DNA from: Variovorax paradoxus NBRC 15149
GTDB lineage: Bacteria; Pseudomonadota; Gammaproteobacteria; Burkholderiales; Burkholderiaceae_C
DNA length: 64,000 nucleotides
Assembly: GCF_001591365.1 (NCBI RefSeq)
Contig: NZ_BCUT01000001.1
Location: 3,038,001-3,102,000 of the forward strand
Direction of reading: 5' to 3'
The position numbers and the translations under genes were made by a program. How positions within the stretch are numbered: position 1 is the first letter of the stretch; every line of letters begins with the position of its first letter. The notes beneath the pieces were generated by a model, which made no database searches, was not told the DNA's origin, and saw nothing but the letters and a program-made list of their open reading frames with translations. Of this stretch, positions 10,443 through 18,768 are shown in pieces.

Positions 10443-11369
10443 ATGGGACAGAAAATCCATCCGACCGGCTTCCGCCTTGCGGTTACCCGTAACTGGTCCA
10501 GCCGCTGGTACGCAAGCGACCGCGATTTCGCGGGCATGCTGGCCGAAGACATCAAGGTCCGCGAATACCTCAAGAAGAAGCTGAAGAACGCTTCGGTGTC
10601 GCGCGTCATGATCGAGCGTCCCGCCAAGAACGCACGCATCACGATCTACTCGGCTCGTCCGGGCGTCGTGATCGGCAAGAAGGGCGAAGACATCGAGAAC
10701 CTCAAGCGCGAACTGGGCAAGCAGCTCGGCGTGCCGGTGGCAGTGAACATCGAAGAAGTGCGCAAGCCCGAAATCGATGCCCAGCTGATCGCCGACAGCA
10801 TCACGCAGCAGCTCGAAAAGCGGATCATGTTCCGCCGCGCCATGAAGCGCGCCATGCAGAACGCCATGCGTCTGGGTGCCCAGGGCATCAAGATCATGTC
10901 GGCTGGCCGCCTGAACGGCATCGAAATTGCCCGTACCGAGTGGTATCGCGAAGGCCGCGTGCCCCTCCACACGCTGCGCGCCGACATCGACTACGGCACC
11001 TCGGAAGCCAAGACCACCTACGGCGTCATCGGCGTCAAGGTCTGGGTCTACAAGGGCGACACGCTGGGCCGCAACGACCTGCCGGCCGTCGAAACGCCGC
11101 GTCCGGACGACGAGCGTCGTCCGCGTGGTCCGCGCCGCGATGGCCGCCCGGGTGGCGACCGTCCGGGTTCGGACCGTCGTGGTCCCGGCCCGCGCGCCGG
11201 TGCCCGTGGCCCGATCGGTGGCAACACCGCCCCGGCCGACGGCAGCGACAAGCCCGCAGAAGCCACTGGCGCAGCTCCCGCTGCTCCGGGTGCAGACTCG
11301 AAACCCGCCGTTAAGCGCGTCCGCAAAGCCGCGCCAGCTGCAGCAGCTGACGGTGCCAAGACCGAGTGA
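10443..11369 (+). CDS. rpsC: 30S ribosomal protein S3 with long C-terminal tail
   Basis: S3 helps form the mRNA entry site and has ribosomal helicase activity with S4. The start is placed at [12 protein letters not shown], the universal N-terminus; an in-frame Met 16 codons upstream lies inside rplV. The KH domain ([17 protein letters not shown]) and the C-terminal core ([23 protein letters not shown]) are intact. The protein is 308 residues, about 75 longer than E. coli S3; the extra tail (about 225-308) is Arg/Gly/Pro-rich and then Ala/Pro/Lys-rich and is probably disordered. Such tails are known in related beta-proteobacteria. Confidence 0.97.
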   Translation: MGQKIHPTGFRLAVTRNWSSRWYASDRDFAGMLAEDIKVREYLKKKLKNASVSRVMIERPAKNARITIYSARPGVVIGKKGEDIENLKRELGKQLGVPVAVNIEEVRKPEIDAQLIADSITQQLEKRIMFRRAMKRAMQNAMRLGAQGIKIMSAGRLNGIEIARTEWYREGRVPLHTLRADIDYGTSEAKTTYGVIGVKVWVYKGDTLGRNDLPAVETPRPDDERRPRGPRRDGRPGGDRPGSDRRGPGPRAGARGPIGGNTAPADGSDKPAEATGAAPAAPGADSKPAVKRVRKAAPAAAADGAKTE

Positions 11370-11397
11370 TCGGTCTTAGAACTACGGAGTATTAAAA

Positions 11398-11814
11398 ATG
11401 CTGCAACCTGCACGCAGAAAGTTCCGCAAGGAACAAAAGGGCCGCAACACCGGCGTCGCAACCCGGGGCAACTCGGTTGCCTTCGGTGACTTCGGTCTCA
11501 AATGCACCGACCGCGGCCGCCTCACGGCGCGCCAGATCGAAGCCGCTCGCCGCGCGATTTCGCGTCACGTGAAGCGCGGTGGCCGTATCTGGATCCGCGT
11601 GTTCCCGGACAAGCCGATCTCTACCAAGCCCGCCGAAGTGCGGATGGGTAACGGTAAGGGCAACCCCGAGTACTACGTCGCTGAAATCCAGCCTGGCAAG
11701 ATCGTGTTCGAGATCGTCGGCGTGCCCGAAGAACTCGCCCGCGAAGCGTTCCGCCTGGCCGCCGCCAAGCTTCCGCTGCGTACGACCTTCGTCGCTCGCC
11801 AGCTCGGCGCCTGA
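11398..11814 (+). CDS. rplP: 50S ribosomal protein L16
   Basis: L16 (138 residues) helps position the aminoacyl-tRNA acceptor arm. It begins [17 protein letters not shown] and contains [29 protein letters not shown] and the Arg-containing segment [15 protein letters not shown], which matches the region that is hydroxylated (Arg81) in E. coli. Length is standard. It follows rpsC by 28 bp. Confidence 0.98.
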
Positions 11815-11827
11815 GAGGAGAACATCC

Positions 11828-12079
11828 ATGGCAACACGTAAGAAAAAAGAAACCGCGGCTCCGGCCAAGGTGACCAAGGCTGCAACCCTGCGCACGAAGG
11901 ACGTCGCAGGCCTGCAAGCCGAAATCAAGGACCTGCAGAAGGCCCATTTCGGCCTGCGCATGCAGAAAGCCACGCAACAGCTGTCGAACACCTCGACGCT
12001 GCGCGTGACGCGCCGCGACATCGCGCGCGCCAAGACCATTCTTGCTCAGAAGCAGCAAGAAACCCAAGCCGCCAAGTAA
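11828..12079 (+). CDS. rpmC: 50S ribosomal protein L29
   Basis: L29 is a small helical protein beside L23 at the tunnel exit. The ATG at 11828 follows a GAGAGGAGAA Shine-Dalgarno and gives 83 residues, about 20 more than E. coli L29; the extra N-terminus is Lys/Ala-rich ([18 protein letters not shown]). The core [23 protein letters not shown] and [16 protein letters not shown] is typical. An open frame extends upstream into rplP but has no support. Confidence 0.96.
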   Translation: MATRKKKETAAPAKVTKAATLRTKDVAGLQAEIKDLQKAHFGLRMQKATQQLSNTSTLRVTRRDIARAKTILAQKQQETQAAK

Positions 12080-12083
12080 GGAG
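12078..12083 (+). promoter_or_regulatory. Ribosome binding site fixing the rpsQ start
   Basis: AAGGAG overlaps the rpmC stop codon and lies 5 bases before ATG 12089. An in-frame GTG at 12083 falls inside the Shine-Dalgarno itself and is therefore unlikely to be the start. Confidence 0.75.
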
Positions 12084-12088
12084 TGAAC

Positions 12089-12358
12089 ATGACGGAAGCT
12101 AAAAAATCCCTCAAGCGCACCTTGATCGGCAAGGTGGTCAGCGACAAGCGTGCCAAGACCGTGACCGTGCTGGTCGAGCGCCGTGTGAAGCACGAGCTCT
12201 ACGGCAAGATCGTGGCCAAGACGAGCAAGTACCACGCCCACGACGAAAAGGGCGAGTACAAGCTGGGCGACACCATCGAGATCACGGAAAGCCGTCCGAT
12301 CTCCAAGACCAAGAACTGGGTCGTGACCCGCCTGGTCGAGAAGGCCGTGCTGGTCTGA
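12089..12358 (+). CDS. rpsQ: 30S ribosomal protein S17
   Basis: S17 (89 residues) is an OB-fold primary binder of 16S rRNA helix 11. The sequence has [24 protein letters not shown] and [19 protein letters not shown], ending with [18 protein letters not shown]. It is the last gene of this transcript: a terminator follows, so the spc operon (rplN onwards), which often follows rpsQ, is not adjacent here. Confidence 0.97.
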   Translation: MTEAKKSLKRTLIGKVVSDKRAKTVTVLVERRVKHELYGKIVAKTSKYHAHDEKGEYKLGDTIEITESRPISKTKNWVVTRLVEKAVLV

Positions 12359-12407
12359 TCACCGGCTGATCGACCTCGGGAAGCCTCTTGAAGGCAACCC
12401 ATCCGGA

Positions 12408-12440
12408 AACGGCCCACAATGTGGGCCGTTTTTCTTTTTC
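12408..12440 (+). terminator. Rho-independent terminator ending the S10 operon
   Basis: An 11-bp stem (AAACGGCCCAC with GTGGGCCGTTT) closes an AAT loop and is followed by a T-rich tract (TTTCTTTTTC). It lies 50 bp after rpsQ and separates the ribosomal operon from the peroxiredoxin gene. Confidence 0.93.
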
Positions 12441-12452
12441 AGGAGCACTCAG

Positions 12453-12959
12453 ATGATCAAAGTCGGCGACACCCTTCCTTCGGCAACCCTGCAGGAATAT
12501 TCCGAGGTCGAAGGCGAAGGCTGCAGCATCGGCCCGAACCCGGTGGACGTGAGCAAGGCCACGGCCGGCAAGACCATTGCGCTGTTCGCGCTGCCGGGCG
12601 CCTTCACGCCCACCTGCTCGGCCAAGCACGTGCCCGGCTATGTGCAGCACTACGAAGACTTCAAGGCCGCCGGCGTGGACGAGATCTGGTGCGTGAGCGT
12701 GAACGACGCCTTCGTGATGGGCGCCTGGGCGCGCGACCAGAAGACCGGCACCAAGGTGCGCATGCTGGCCGACGGCAGCGCCGATTTCGCCAAGGCCACC
12801 GGCCTCACGCTCGACCTGACCGGCCGCGGCATGGGCCTGCGCAGCAACCGCTATTCGATGCTCGTGAAGGACGGCAAGGTGGCCACGCTGAACGTCGAGG
12901 CACCGGGCAAGTTCGAGGTCAGCAATGCCGAGACGCTGCTGGCCCAGGCCCGCGGCTGA
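12453..12959 (+). CDS. Prx5-family peroxiredoxin
   Basis: A thiol peroxidase of the Prx5 type that reduces H2O2 and alkyl hydroperoxides in the cytoplasm, using thioredoxin or glutaredoxin/glutathione. The 168-residue protein has the active-site motif PGAFTPTCS, with the peroxidatic Cys at residue 55, and the family pattern SVNDAFVMGAWA. A resolving Cys is not obvious: Cys24 and the Cys in IWCVSV are candidates. It begins just after the S10 terminator with an AGGAGCAC Shine-Dalgarno and appears to be a single-gene unit convergent with the GNAT gene. Confidence 0.9.
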   Translation: MIKVGDTLPSATLQEYSEVEGEGCSIGPNPVDVSKATAGKTIALFALPGAFTPTCSAKHVPGYVQHYEDFKAAGVDEIWCVSVNDAFVMGAWARDQKTGTKVRMLADGSADFAKATGLTLDLTGRGMGLRSNRYSMLVKDGKVATLNVEAPGKFEVSNAETLLAQARG

Positions 12960-12971
12960 CGGCTGAACTGG

Positions 12972-13559
12972 CTAAAGGTCCACCTTGAGGTAGTGCGCGC
13001 CCGCGATCGGGTTGTGATAGTAGGGCGGCACTTCCTCGAATCCCAGGTCTTCGTAGAGCGCGCGGGCCGATTCCATCTCGTCCAGCGTGTCGAGCAGCAC
13101 GCAGGCATAGCCTGCGCCGCGCGCGGCGTCGAGGATGGCTTCGGCGAGCTGCCGCCCGACGCCCAGCCCCCGAAAGCCGGGCCGCACGAACAGCCGCTTC
13201 ATCTCCGCGGCATTGGCGTAGTCGGTGTTGTCGAGCGGGCGCAGCGCGCAGCAGCCGGCCACGTGCGCCAGCGTGCCGTTGGCGCGCATGAGGGTCGGCG
13301 CGCGTTGCCCGGCTTCCTCCTTGATGTGGGCGGCATCGACCAGCGCGAGCAGCAGGGCGCCGCGCGGCTCGGCGTAGTCGCCAGGCAGCGTGGCGACCTC
13401 TTCCTCGAAATTCTGGAAGCACAGGTCGATGTCCAGCGAGGCGGCGTAGTCGCGGAAGATCGCGCGCGCCGCATCGAGTTCGGCGGGTTCCTCCGGCGTC
13501 AGGAGCACGACGGCGGGCGTGTCGGCCAGCGGCAGCGGGCGTGAAACCGAAAAGCTCAT
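12972..13559 (-). CDS. GNAT-family N-acetyltransferase
   Basis: A predicted acetyl-CoA-dependent N-acetyltransferase of unknown substrate. The GNAT core is clear: the strand KRLFVRPGFRGLGVGRQL holds the acetyl-CoA pyrophosphate loop (RGLGVGR, an R/Q-x-x-G-x-G/A variant), followed by helix AEAILDAARGAG and the C-terminal ESARALYEDLGFEEVPPYY. The start chosen (MSFSVSRPLP, 195 residues) overlaps the stop of a 32-codon ORF by four bases (ATGA); an upstream Met at 13598 would add 13 residues but lies within that ORF. Neither start has a strong Shine-Dalgarno. Confidence 0.85.
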   Translation of the reverse strand: MSFSVSRPLPLADTPAVVLLTPEEPAELDAARAIFRDYAASLDIDLCFQNFEEEVATLPGDYAEPRGALLLALVDAAHIKEEAGQRAPTLMRANGTLAHVAGCCALRPLDNTDYANAAEMKRLFVRPGFRGLGVGRQLAEAILDAARGAGYACVLLDTLDEMESARALYEDLGFEEVPPYYHNPIAGAHYLKVDL

Positions 13560-13654
13560 ACGCGCAGCGATGAGATCCAGTAGGCCATGCCTGCGCATGC
13601 GGCGAACAGGATCGGTGCGGGCTCACGCGAGGCGGCCACGGGAGAGTCGGTCAT
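13556..13654 (-). CDS. Possible 32-residue small protein upstream of the GNAT gene
   Basis: A short ORF encodes 32 residues: a polar start (MTDSPVAASREP), a hydrophobic stretch of about 16 residues (APILFAACAGMAYWIS) and a basic end (SLRV). Its TGA overlaps the GNAT ATG as ATGA, the arrangement seen repeatedly for real coupled genes in this window. It would be either a tiny single-pass membrane protein or a leader ORF whose translation feeds that of the acetyltransferase. No clear Shine-Dalgarno precedes it, so it remains tentative. Confidence 0.5.
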   Translation of the reverse strand: MTDSPVAASREPAPILFAACAGMAYWISSLRV

Positions 13655-13761
13655 CGAAGAGGCGGGGTGCGCAAGAACTGCGGAAGGCGCAGATTAGCAA
13701 AGTCCGGGCCGAAGCATGCTTCGGGTTGTTGCTATGCGTTCGCCCCTGCACCTCGTGCGGA

Positions 13762-14259
13762 TCAAGCCTCGGCGAGCAGTTTCTCGATCAGCTTGTGGAG
13801 CTCGGCGAAATCGGGTTCGCCCACATAGCGCTTCACGATTTCGCCCTTCTTGTTGACCAGGTAGGTGGTGGGCGTGAGCTTCACGTCGCCCCAGGCCTGG
13901 GCCACGCTGCCGGTGTTGTCGATCGCCACCTTGAACGGCAGCTTGCGGGTCTCGGCAAAGTTGACGACGTAGCTTGGCGGGTCGTAGCTCATGGCCACGG
14001 CCAGCGTGTCGTAGCCCTTGGACTTGTACTTGTCGTAGGTGGCAATGACCTTGGGCATTTCCGCCACGCAGGTCACGCAGCTGGTGGCCCAGAAGTTCAC
14101 CAGGGTGACCTTGCCCTTCAGGTCGTTGGTGCTTTTCTTGCTGCCGTCGAGCAGCACGAAGGTCGAGGCCGGTGCCTCGGTGGTGCCGGAACCCAGGTAC
14201 ACCCCCACGCCCGCGGCCAATGCAAGGGCGACTGCGGCGACGGTGATGTATTTTTTCAT
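13762..14259 (-). CDS. TlpA/ResA-like thiol-disulfide oxidoreductase
   Basis: A periplasmic thioredoxin-fold protein, probably a reductant for cytochrome c maturation or other exported thiols. The chosen start MKKYITVAAVALALAAGVG gives 165 residues with an N-terminal membrane anchor or signal. The redox site is WATSCVTCVAEMP (CxxC, Cys residues near 72 and 75), followed by the cis-Pro region TPTTYLVNKKG. A longer frame starting at 14355 adds 32 residues that do not look like a signal. Its start faces the divergent lipoprotein gene at 14349, with an 89-bp gap in which I see no clear promoter boxes. Confidence 0.87.
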   Translation of the reverse strand: MKKYITVAAVALALAAGVGVYLGSGTTEAPASTFVLLDGSKKSTNDLKGKVTLVNFWATSCVTCVAEMPKVIATYDKYKSKGYDTLAVAMSYDPPSYVVNFAETRKLPFKVAIDNTGSVAQAWGDVKLTPTTYLVNKKGEIVKRYVGEPDFAELHKLIEKLLAEA

Positions 14260-14348
14260 GGCAGCGGATGGAGAGGGGCCGGCCGATTTTAGTTCCGCCG
14301 GCCGGATCGTGCCGGCGGGCGTGCGGGCGGCTCGATAATGGCTTTCCG

Positions 14349-14891
14349 ATGCCATCGTCCGACTCCCGTTTCCGGCCCGCGCTGGCCGCAGCCGCCACGC
14401 TCGCGCTTGCCGCCTGCAGCCCCACCTTCAACTGGCGCGAGGTGCCGATTGCCGACGACGGCCTGGTCGTCCTCCTGCCCTGCAAGGCGGACCGCGCCGA
14501 CCGCGCCTTGCCGCTCGGCGCCGAGTCGGTGCAGGTCGACATGGCGGGCTGCGAGACCGGCGGTGCGACCTTCGCGGTGGCCCATGCCTCGGCCGAGAGC
14601 CCGGCGCAGGCCGAGGCCTGGCTCCGGGCGTGGCGCGCTGCCACCCGCAGCCAGTTGGGCGAGGCGCAGATGACCGAAGCCCCTGCCGTACTGAAACGCG
14701 CGATCGCGGCGCCCGCGCCGGTGCGGCTCGATGCCCAGCCGCCGCAAAAGGGCGCCGCGCCGGTCCAGGTGCTCTGGTTCGCCCAGTCGAAGAAGAACGG
14801 CGGTGTCGCGCTCTATCAGGCCACCGTGCTCGGCCGCCCCTCCGCGCCCGAGGCGGCGACCACCTTCTTCGAGGGCCTGCGTCTCCCATGA
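14349..14891 (+). CDS. Hypothetical lipoprotein
   Basis: Not recognised. The 180-residue product starts MPSSDSRFRPALAAAATLALAACS, a lipoprotein signal with lipobox LAAC. The mature part has a motif-like FNWREVPIADDGLVVLLPCKADRA and two further Cys residues. The stop overlaps the ATG of the downstream MFS gene (ATGA), making it the first gene of a coupled series that continues into the PTS genes. A frame extending to 14268 is open but lacks a signal peptide, so the lipobox start is preferred. Confidence 0.72.
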   Translation: MPSSDSRFRPALAAAATLALAACSPTFNWREVPIADDGLVVLLPCKADRADRALPLGAESVQVDMAGCETGGATFAVAHASAESPAQAEAWLRAWRAATRSQLGEAQMTEAPAVLKRAIAAPAPVRLDAQPPQKGAAPVQVLWFAQSKKNGGVALYQATVLGRPSAPEAATTFFEGLRLP

Positions 14892-16135
14892 GCGGCGGCC
14901 TGCTTGCCGGACGGCGGCGCATCGCCACCGTCTTCCTGGCCTTTGCCTTCGCCTATTTCCTTTCGACGCTGGTGCGCGCCATCACGGCCACGCTGTCGCC
15001 CGCGCTCACCGCCGAGTTCGGACTCGAGTCGCGCGACCTTGGATTGCTCGCGGGCGGCTATTTCCTGGGTTTCGCGTTCACGCAGCTGCCCATGGGCACC
15101 TGGCTCGACCGCCATGGGCCCAAGCGCGTGATCGTCTGCTTCCTGTCTGCCGCGGTGGCCGGCTGCCTTCTGTTTTCGGTGGCCACGCATTTCTGGCTGC
15201 TGCTGGCGGCGCGCGTGCTCACCGGCGTCGGCGTGAGCGCCTGCCTGATGGCGCCGCTCACCGGCTACCGGCGCTGGCTGACGCCGCCCATGCAGCTGCG
15301 CAGCAATTCGTGGATGCTGATGGTGGGCTCCTTCGGCCTGGTCGGCGCGACCTTGCCGGTGCAGTGGCTCATGCCCTACCTCGGCTGGCGGCCGCTGTTC
15401 TGGCTGCTGGCGGCGGGCGCGCTCGTGTCGATGGTGCTGATCGCATGGGCCGCGCCGGCATGGCATGACGGCGCCGCCACCCGGGAAAAGAACCAGGGCG
15501 GAGGCAGCTATGCGGCCGTGTGGCGCGATCCCTTCTTCCGCAAGCTCGCGCCGATCGGCTTCTTCAACTACGGCGGCTTCGTCGCGATGCAGACGCTCTG
15601 GGTCGTGCCATGGCTCACGCGCGTGGCGGGCTACACGCCCCAGGAGGCCGCCGGCGCGCTGTTCTGGATCAGCATCGCGCTGCTCGCCACCTATGGGCTC
15701 TGGGGCATGGTCAATCCGCGGCTCGCGCACCGCGGCATTCCCGCCGCCCGGCTGCTGGCCTGGGGCATGCCGCTCGGGATGCTCGTGCTTGCTCTGGTTT
15801 TGATAGCTGGCCCGGCGGCGGGGACGATGGCCTGGGTGGTCTTCCTGTGCGTTTCCACCGTTGTCACGCTGGCCCAGCCCGCCGTCGCCCTGGCCTTGCC
15901 GACTGCGCTCGCGGGTCGCGCGCTGTCGGCCTACAACCTGGCGGTCTTTGCAGGCGTATTTGTCGTGCAGTGGGGCATCGGCCTGCTGATCGACCTGTTC
16001 GCCAGCGCCGGGCTCGACCAGGCGGCGTCATTCCGTGCGGCGCTGTCCGTTTTCCTCGCCTGCTGCGTTATGTCGTATGTCTACTTCCTTTGGGCGCCCC
16101 CGCATAATCGGTGCGTAGTCCCCCGACCCGCATGA
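14888..16135 (+). CDS. Major facilitator superfamily transporter
   Basis: A 12-helix MFS permease of 415 residues with unknown substrate. The loop 2-3 signature is present as GTWLDRHGPKRV (about residues 73-84) and helix 4 carries ARVLTGVGVSACLMAPLTGY. A charged cytoplasmic loop (HDGAATREKNQGGGS) separates the two six-helix halves. It overlaps the upstream lipoprotein and the downstream PTS IIA gene by four bases each. The start is set by the ATGA overlap; the frame upstream to 14630 lies inside the lipoprotein gene. Confidence 0.88.
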   Translation: MSGGLLAGRRRIATVFLAFAFAYFLSTLVRAITATLSPALTAEFGLESRDLGLLAGGYFLGFAFTQLPMGTWLDRHGPKRVIVCFLSAAVAGCLLFSVATHFWLLLAARVLTGVGVSACLMAPLTGYRRWLTPPMQLRSNSWMLMVGSFGLVGATLPVQWLMPYLGWRPLFWLLAAGALVSMVLIAWAAPAWHDGAATREKNQGGGSYAAVWRDPFFRKLAPIGFFNYGGFVAMQTLWVVPWLTRVAGYTPQEAAGALFWISIALLATYGLWGMVNPRLAHRGIPAARLLAWGMPLGMLVLALVLIAGPAAGTMAWVVFLCVSTVVTLAQPAVALALPTALAGRALSAYNLAVFAGVFVVQWGIGLLIDLFASAGLDQAASFRAALSVFLACCVMSYVYFLWAPPHNRCVVPRPA

Positions 16136-16587
16136 ACAGCATCCTCATCATCGCCCACTCACCGTTCGCGCAGGCGCTGCGGCGGTGCGCGCTGCATGTG
16201 TTCCCCGATTGCGAACAGGCCATCGTCGCACTCGACGTGCTGCCCAACGTGTCGCCCGAAGAAACGCTGGCGGCAGCCCGCATCACGCTCGAGCAGCAGC
16301 TCAATGCACCGCGCTCGCAGGTGCTGGTGCTGGCCGACGTGTTCGGCGCGACGCCCTGCAACGTGGCGCAGAAGCTGGTGGACGGCGTCCGCTCGCGGCT
16401 GGTGGCGGGCGTCAACCTGCCGATGCTGCTGCGCGCGGTGACCTACCGCCACGAGCCGCTCGAGACGCTGGTGCAGCGCGCCATCGCGGGCGGCACCGCG
16501 GGCGTCATGCAGGTGGCGGTGGCGGCACCCCAGAACCAGGCGAAGAGAAAGCACAGTGATCAAGAAATCCGTGACCATCAGCAATAA
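16132..16587 (+). CDS. PTS mannose-type EIIA domain protein
   Basis: A single-domain EIIA of the mannose/fructose-sorbose type (151 residues), accepting phosphate from HPr. The phosphorylated histidine is His9 in SILIIAHSPFAQAL, equivalent to E. coli ManX His10; ADVFGATPCN is the second family motif. No EIIB, IIC or IID gene is nearby, so this is a regulatory, transport-free PTS branch of the kind known in beta-proteobacteria. The ATG overlaps the MFS stop (ATGA), and its 3' end overlaps ptsH by 32 bases. The C-terminus (QNQAKRKHSDQEIRDHQQ) is charged and Gln-rich, partly because it is encoded over the ptsH start. Confidence 0.92.
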   Translation: MNSILIIAHSPFAQALRRCALHVFPDCEQAIVALDVLPNVSPEETLAAARITLEQQLNAPRSQVLVLADVFGATPCNVAQKLVDGVRSRLVAGVNLPMLLRAVTYRHEPLETLVQRAIAGGTAGVMQVAVAAPQNQAKRKHSDQEIRDHQQ

Positions 16588-16825
16588 GCTGGGCCTCCAT
16601 GCGCGCGCATCGGCCAAGCTCACCAAGATCGCAGGCAGCTTTCCCTGCGAGGTGTGGCTCTCGCGCGGCGACCGCCGCATCAATGCCAAGAGCATCATGG
16701 GCGTCATGATGCTGGCCGCCGGGCTCGGCTCGACCGTCGAACTCGAGACCAACGGCCCGCAGGAAGAAGAGGCGATGGATGCCCTCGTCCAGCTGATGAA
16801 CGACAAGTTCGGCGAAGGCGAGTAA
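16556..16825 (+). CDS. ptsH: Phosphocarrier protein HPr
   Basis: HPr passes phosphate from enzyme I to EIIA. The 89-residue protein uses a GTG start and contains the active His15 in NKLGLHARAS. Ser46 lies in NAKSIMGVMML, the motif phosphorylated by HPr kinase where that enzyme exists; hprK is not in the window. The start lies inside the IIA gene (32-base overlap), implying tight translational coupling. ptsI follows after 10 bp. Confidence 0.95.
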   Translation: MIKKSVTISNKLGLHARASAKLTKIAGSFPCEVWLSRGDRRINAKSIMGVMMLAAGLGSTVELETNGPQEEEAMDALVQLMNDKFGEGE

Positions 16826-16835
16826 GGGAGCCCCC

Positions 16836-18632
16836 ATGACCTTCGCAGTCCACGGCCTCCCCGTCGCCCGTGGCATTGCCATTGGCCGCGCGGTGCTGGT
16901 GGTGTCCAGCCGCATCGACGTGGCCCACTACTTCATCAAGCCCGAGGAAGTGGAGACCGAGATCGACCGGGTGCGCATGGCCCGCAATGCGGTGGCCGAC
17001 GAGCTTGCCAAGCTGCAGGCCAGCGTCGCGCTGATGGGCCCCAACGATGCGCCGCACGAGCTCGCCGCGCTGCTCGAGGTGCACCAGATGCTGCTGCAGG
17101 ACGAGGCGCTCACCGGCGGCGTCAAGCACTGGATCACCGACCGGCTCTACAACGCCGAGTGGGCGCTGACCACGCAGCTCGAAATCATCGCGCGCCAGTT
17201 CGACGAGATGGAGGACGAGTACCTGCGCGAGCGCAAGGCCGACCTCGAGCAGGTGGTCGAGCGGCTGCTGCACCGCATGAAGGGCACGGCCGCGGTGCTG
17301 GCGCCGAGCCCGCCGCGCCGCAAGCGCCCCGCGGCCGAGGAAGACGACGACCCCACCGCCGGCGACGGCATCGACGCGCCGCTGGTGCTGATCGCGCATG
17401 ACCTGTCGCCGGCCGACATGCTCCAGTTCAAGAAGAGCGTGTTCGCCGGCTTCGTGACCGACGTGGGCGGGCGCACCTCGCACACCGCGATCGTCGCGCG
17501 CAGCATGGACATTCCGGCCGTGGTGGGCGCGCGCACCGCGAGCCAGCTGGTGCGCCAGGACGACTGGGTGATCATCGACGGCGATGCCGGCGTGGTGATC
17601 GTCGATCCCTCGCCGATCATCCTGGCCGAGTACGGCTTCAAGCAGCGCCAGGGCGACCTGGAGCGCGGCCGGCTCGCACGCCTGCGCCACAAGCCCGCGG
17701 TGACGCTCGACGGCCAGCGCGTCGAGTTGCTCGCCAACATCGAGATGCCCGAGGACACCGTGGGTGCCGTCAAGGCCGGCGCAGTGGGCGTCGGGCTGTT
17801 CCGCAGCGAGTTCCTCTTCATGGGCCGCGAGTCGCAGCACCAGACCCGCCTGCCCGACGAGGAAGAGCAATACCAGGCCTACAAGCGCGCGGTCGAAGGC
17901 ATGCAGGGCATGCCGGTCACCATCCGCACCATCGACGTGGGCGCCGACAAGCCGCTCGACGGCAAGGCCGTCAGCAAGCAGGAGCACCTGAATCCCGCGC
18001 TCGGCCTGCGCGCCATCCGCTGGAGCCTGGCCGACCCGGCGATGTTCCTCACGCAGCTGCGCGCGATCCTGCGCGCGGCGGCGCACGGCGAGATCCACCT
18101 GCTGATTCCCATGCTCGCGCACGTCAGCGAGATCCGCCAGACGCTGTCGCTGATCGACTTCGCGCGCTCGGAGCTCGACAGCCGCGGCGCCGTGTACGGC
18201 AAGGTGAAGCTCGGCGCGATGATCGAGATTCCCGCCGCCGCGCTCACGCTCAAGACCTTCCTGAAGTACTTCGACTTCCTGTCGATCGGCACCAACGACC
18301 TGATCCAGTACACGCTGGCCATCGACCGCGCCGACGAGGCCGTGGCCCACCTCTACGACCCGGCCCATCCCGCAGTGCTCCGGCTGGTGGCCGACACCAT
18401 TGCCGAATGCCGCCGCCAGGGCAAGAGCGTGGCCGTGTGCGGCGAGATGGCGGGCGACGTGGCCTTCACGCGCCTCTTGCTCGGCCTCGGACTGCGCAGC
18501 TTCTCGATGCATCCGTCGCGCATCCTCGCCGTCAAGCAGGAGGTGCTGCGCGCGGACACCGGCAAGCTCGAGGAATGGGCCAAGGGCGTGCTCGAGTCGG
18601 ACGATCCGGCGTCGGTGCTGGCCGGAAATTAG
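16836..18632 (+). CDS. ptsI: PTS enzyme I (phosphoenolpyruvate-protein phosphotransferase)
   Basis: Enzyme I takes phosphate from PEP and passes it to HPr. The phosphorylated histidine is His216 in GGRTSHTAIVARS; the C-terminal PEP-binding barrel has SIGTNDLIQYTLAIDR and the catalytic Cys535 in VCGEMAGD. The protein is 598 residues against about 575 in E. coli. The surplus is an insertion (about residues 148-178) in the N-terminal domain, rich in Pro, Arg and Asp and probably disordered, which moves the His from 189 in E. coli to 216. It closes the lipoprotein-MFS-IIA-HPr-EI operon. Confidence 0.96.
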   Translation: MTFAVHGLPVARGIAIGRAVLVVSSRIDVAHYFIKPEEVETEIDRVRMARNAVADELAKLQASVALMGPNDAPHELAALLEVHQMLLQDEALTGGVKHWITDRLYNAEWALTTQLEIIARQFDEMEDEYLRERKADLEQVVERLLHRMKGTAAVLAPSPPRRKRPAAEEDDDPTAGDGIDAPLVLIAHDLSPADMLQFKKSVFAGFVTDVGGRTSHTAIVARSMDIPAVVGARTASQLVRQDDWVIIDGDAGVVIVDPSPIILAEYGFKQRQGDLERGRLARLRHKPAVTLDGQRVELLANIEMPEDTVGAVKAGAVGVGLFRSEFLFMGRESQHQTRLPDEEEQYQAYKRAVEGMQGMPVTIRTIDVGADKPLDGKAVSKQEHLNPALGLRAIRWSLADPAMFLTQLRAILRAAAHGEIHLLIPMLAHVSEIRQTLSLIDFARSELDSRGAVYGKVKLGAMIEIPAAALTLKTFLKYFDFLSIGTNDLIQYTLAIDRADEAVAHLYDPAHPAVLRLVADTIAECRRQGKSVAVCGEMAGDVAFTRLLLGLGLRSFSMHPSRILAVKQEVLRADTGKLEEWAKGVLESDDPASVLAGN

Positions 18633-18768
18633 TTCTTACTATTTCAATCCGCTCAGAGGCAGGGCGGAGTCGAAATAAAACGAAACACGCCGAAACTGCG
18701 GCGAAAGGACTTGCAGACGCGTCGCAAGCACCATCAGGTCTCCTCTTCCACTACAGAAAGGCCTGACC

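Noticed and set aside
18642..18675. Possible terminator after ptsI (TTTC/TCCGC arms with GCGGA/GAAA)
   Set aside because: The stem has an internal loop and no T tract follows on either strand, so it is not a convincing terminator.
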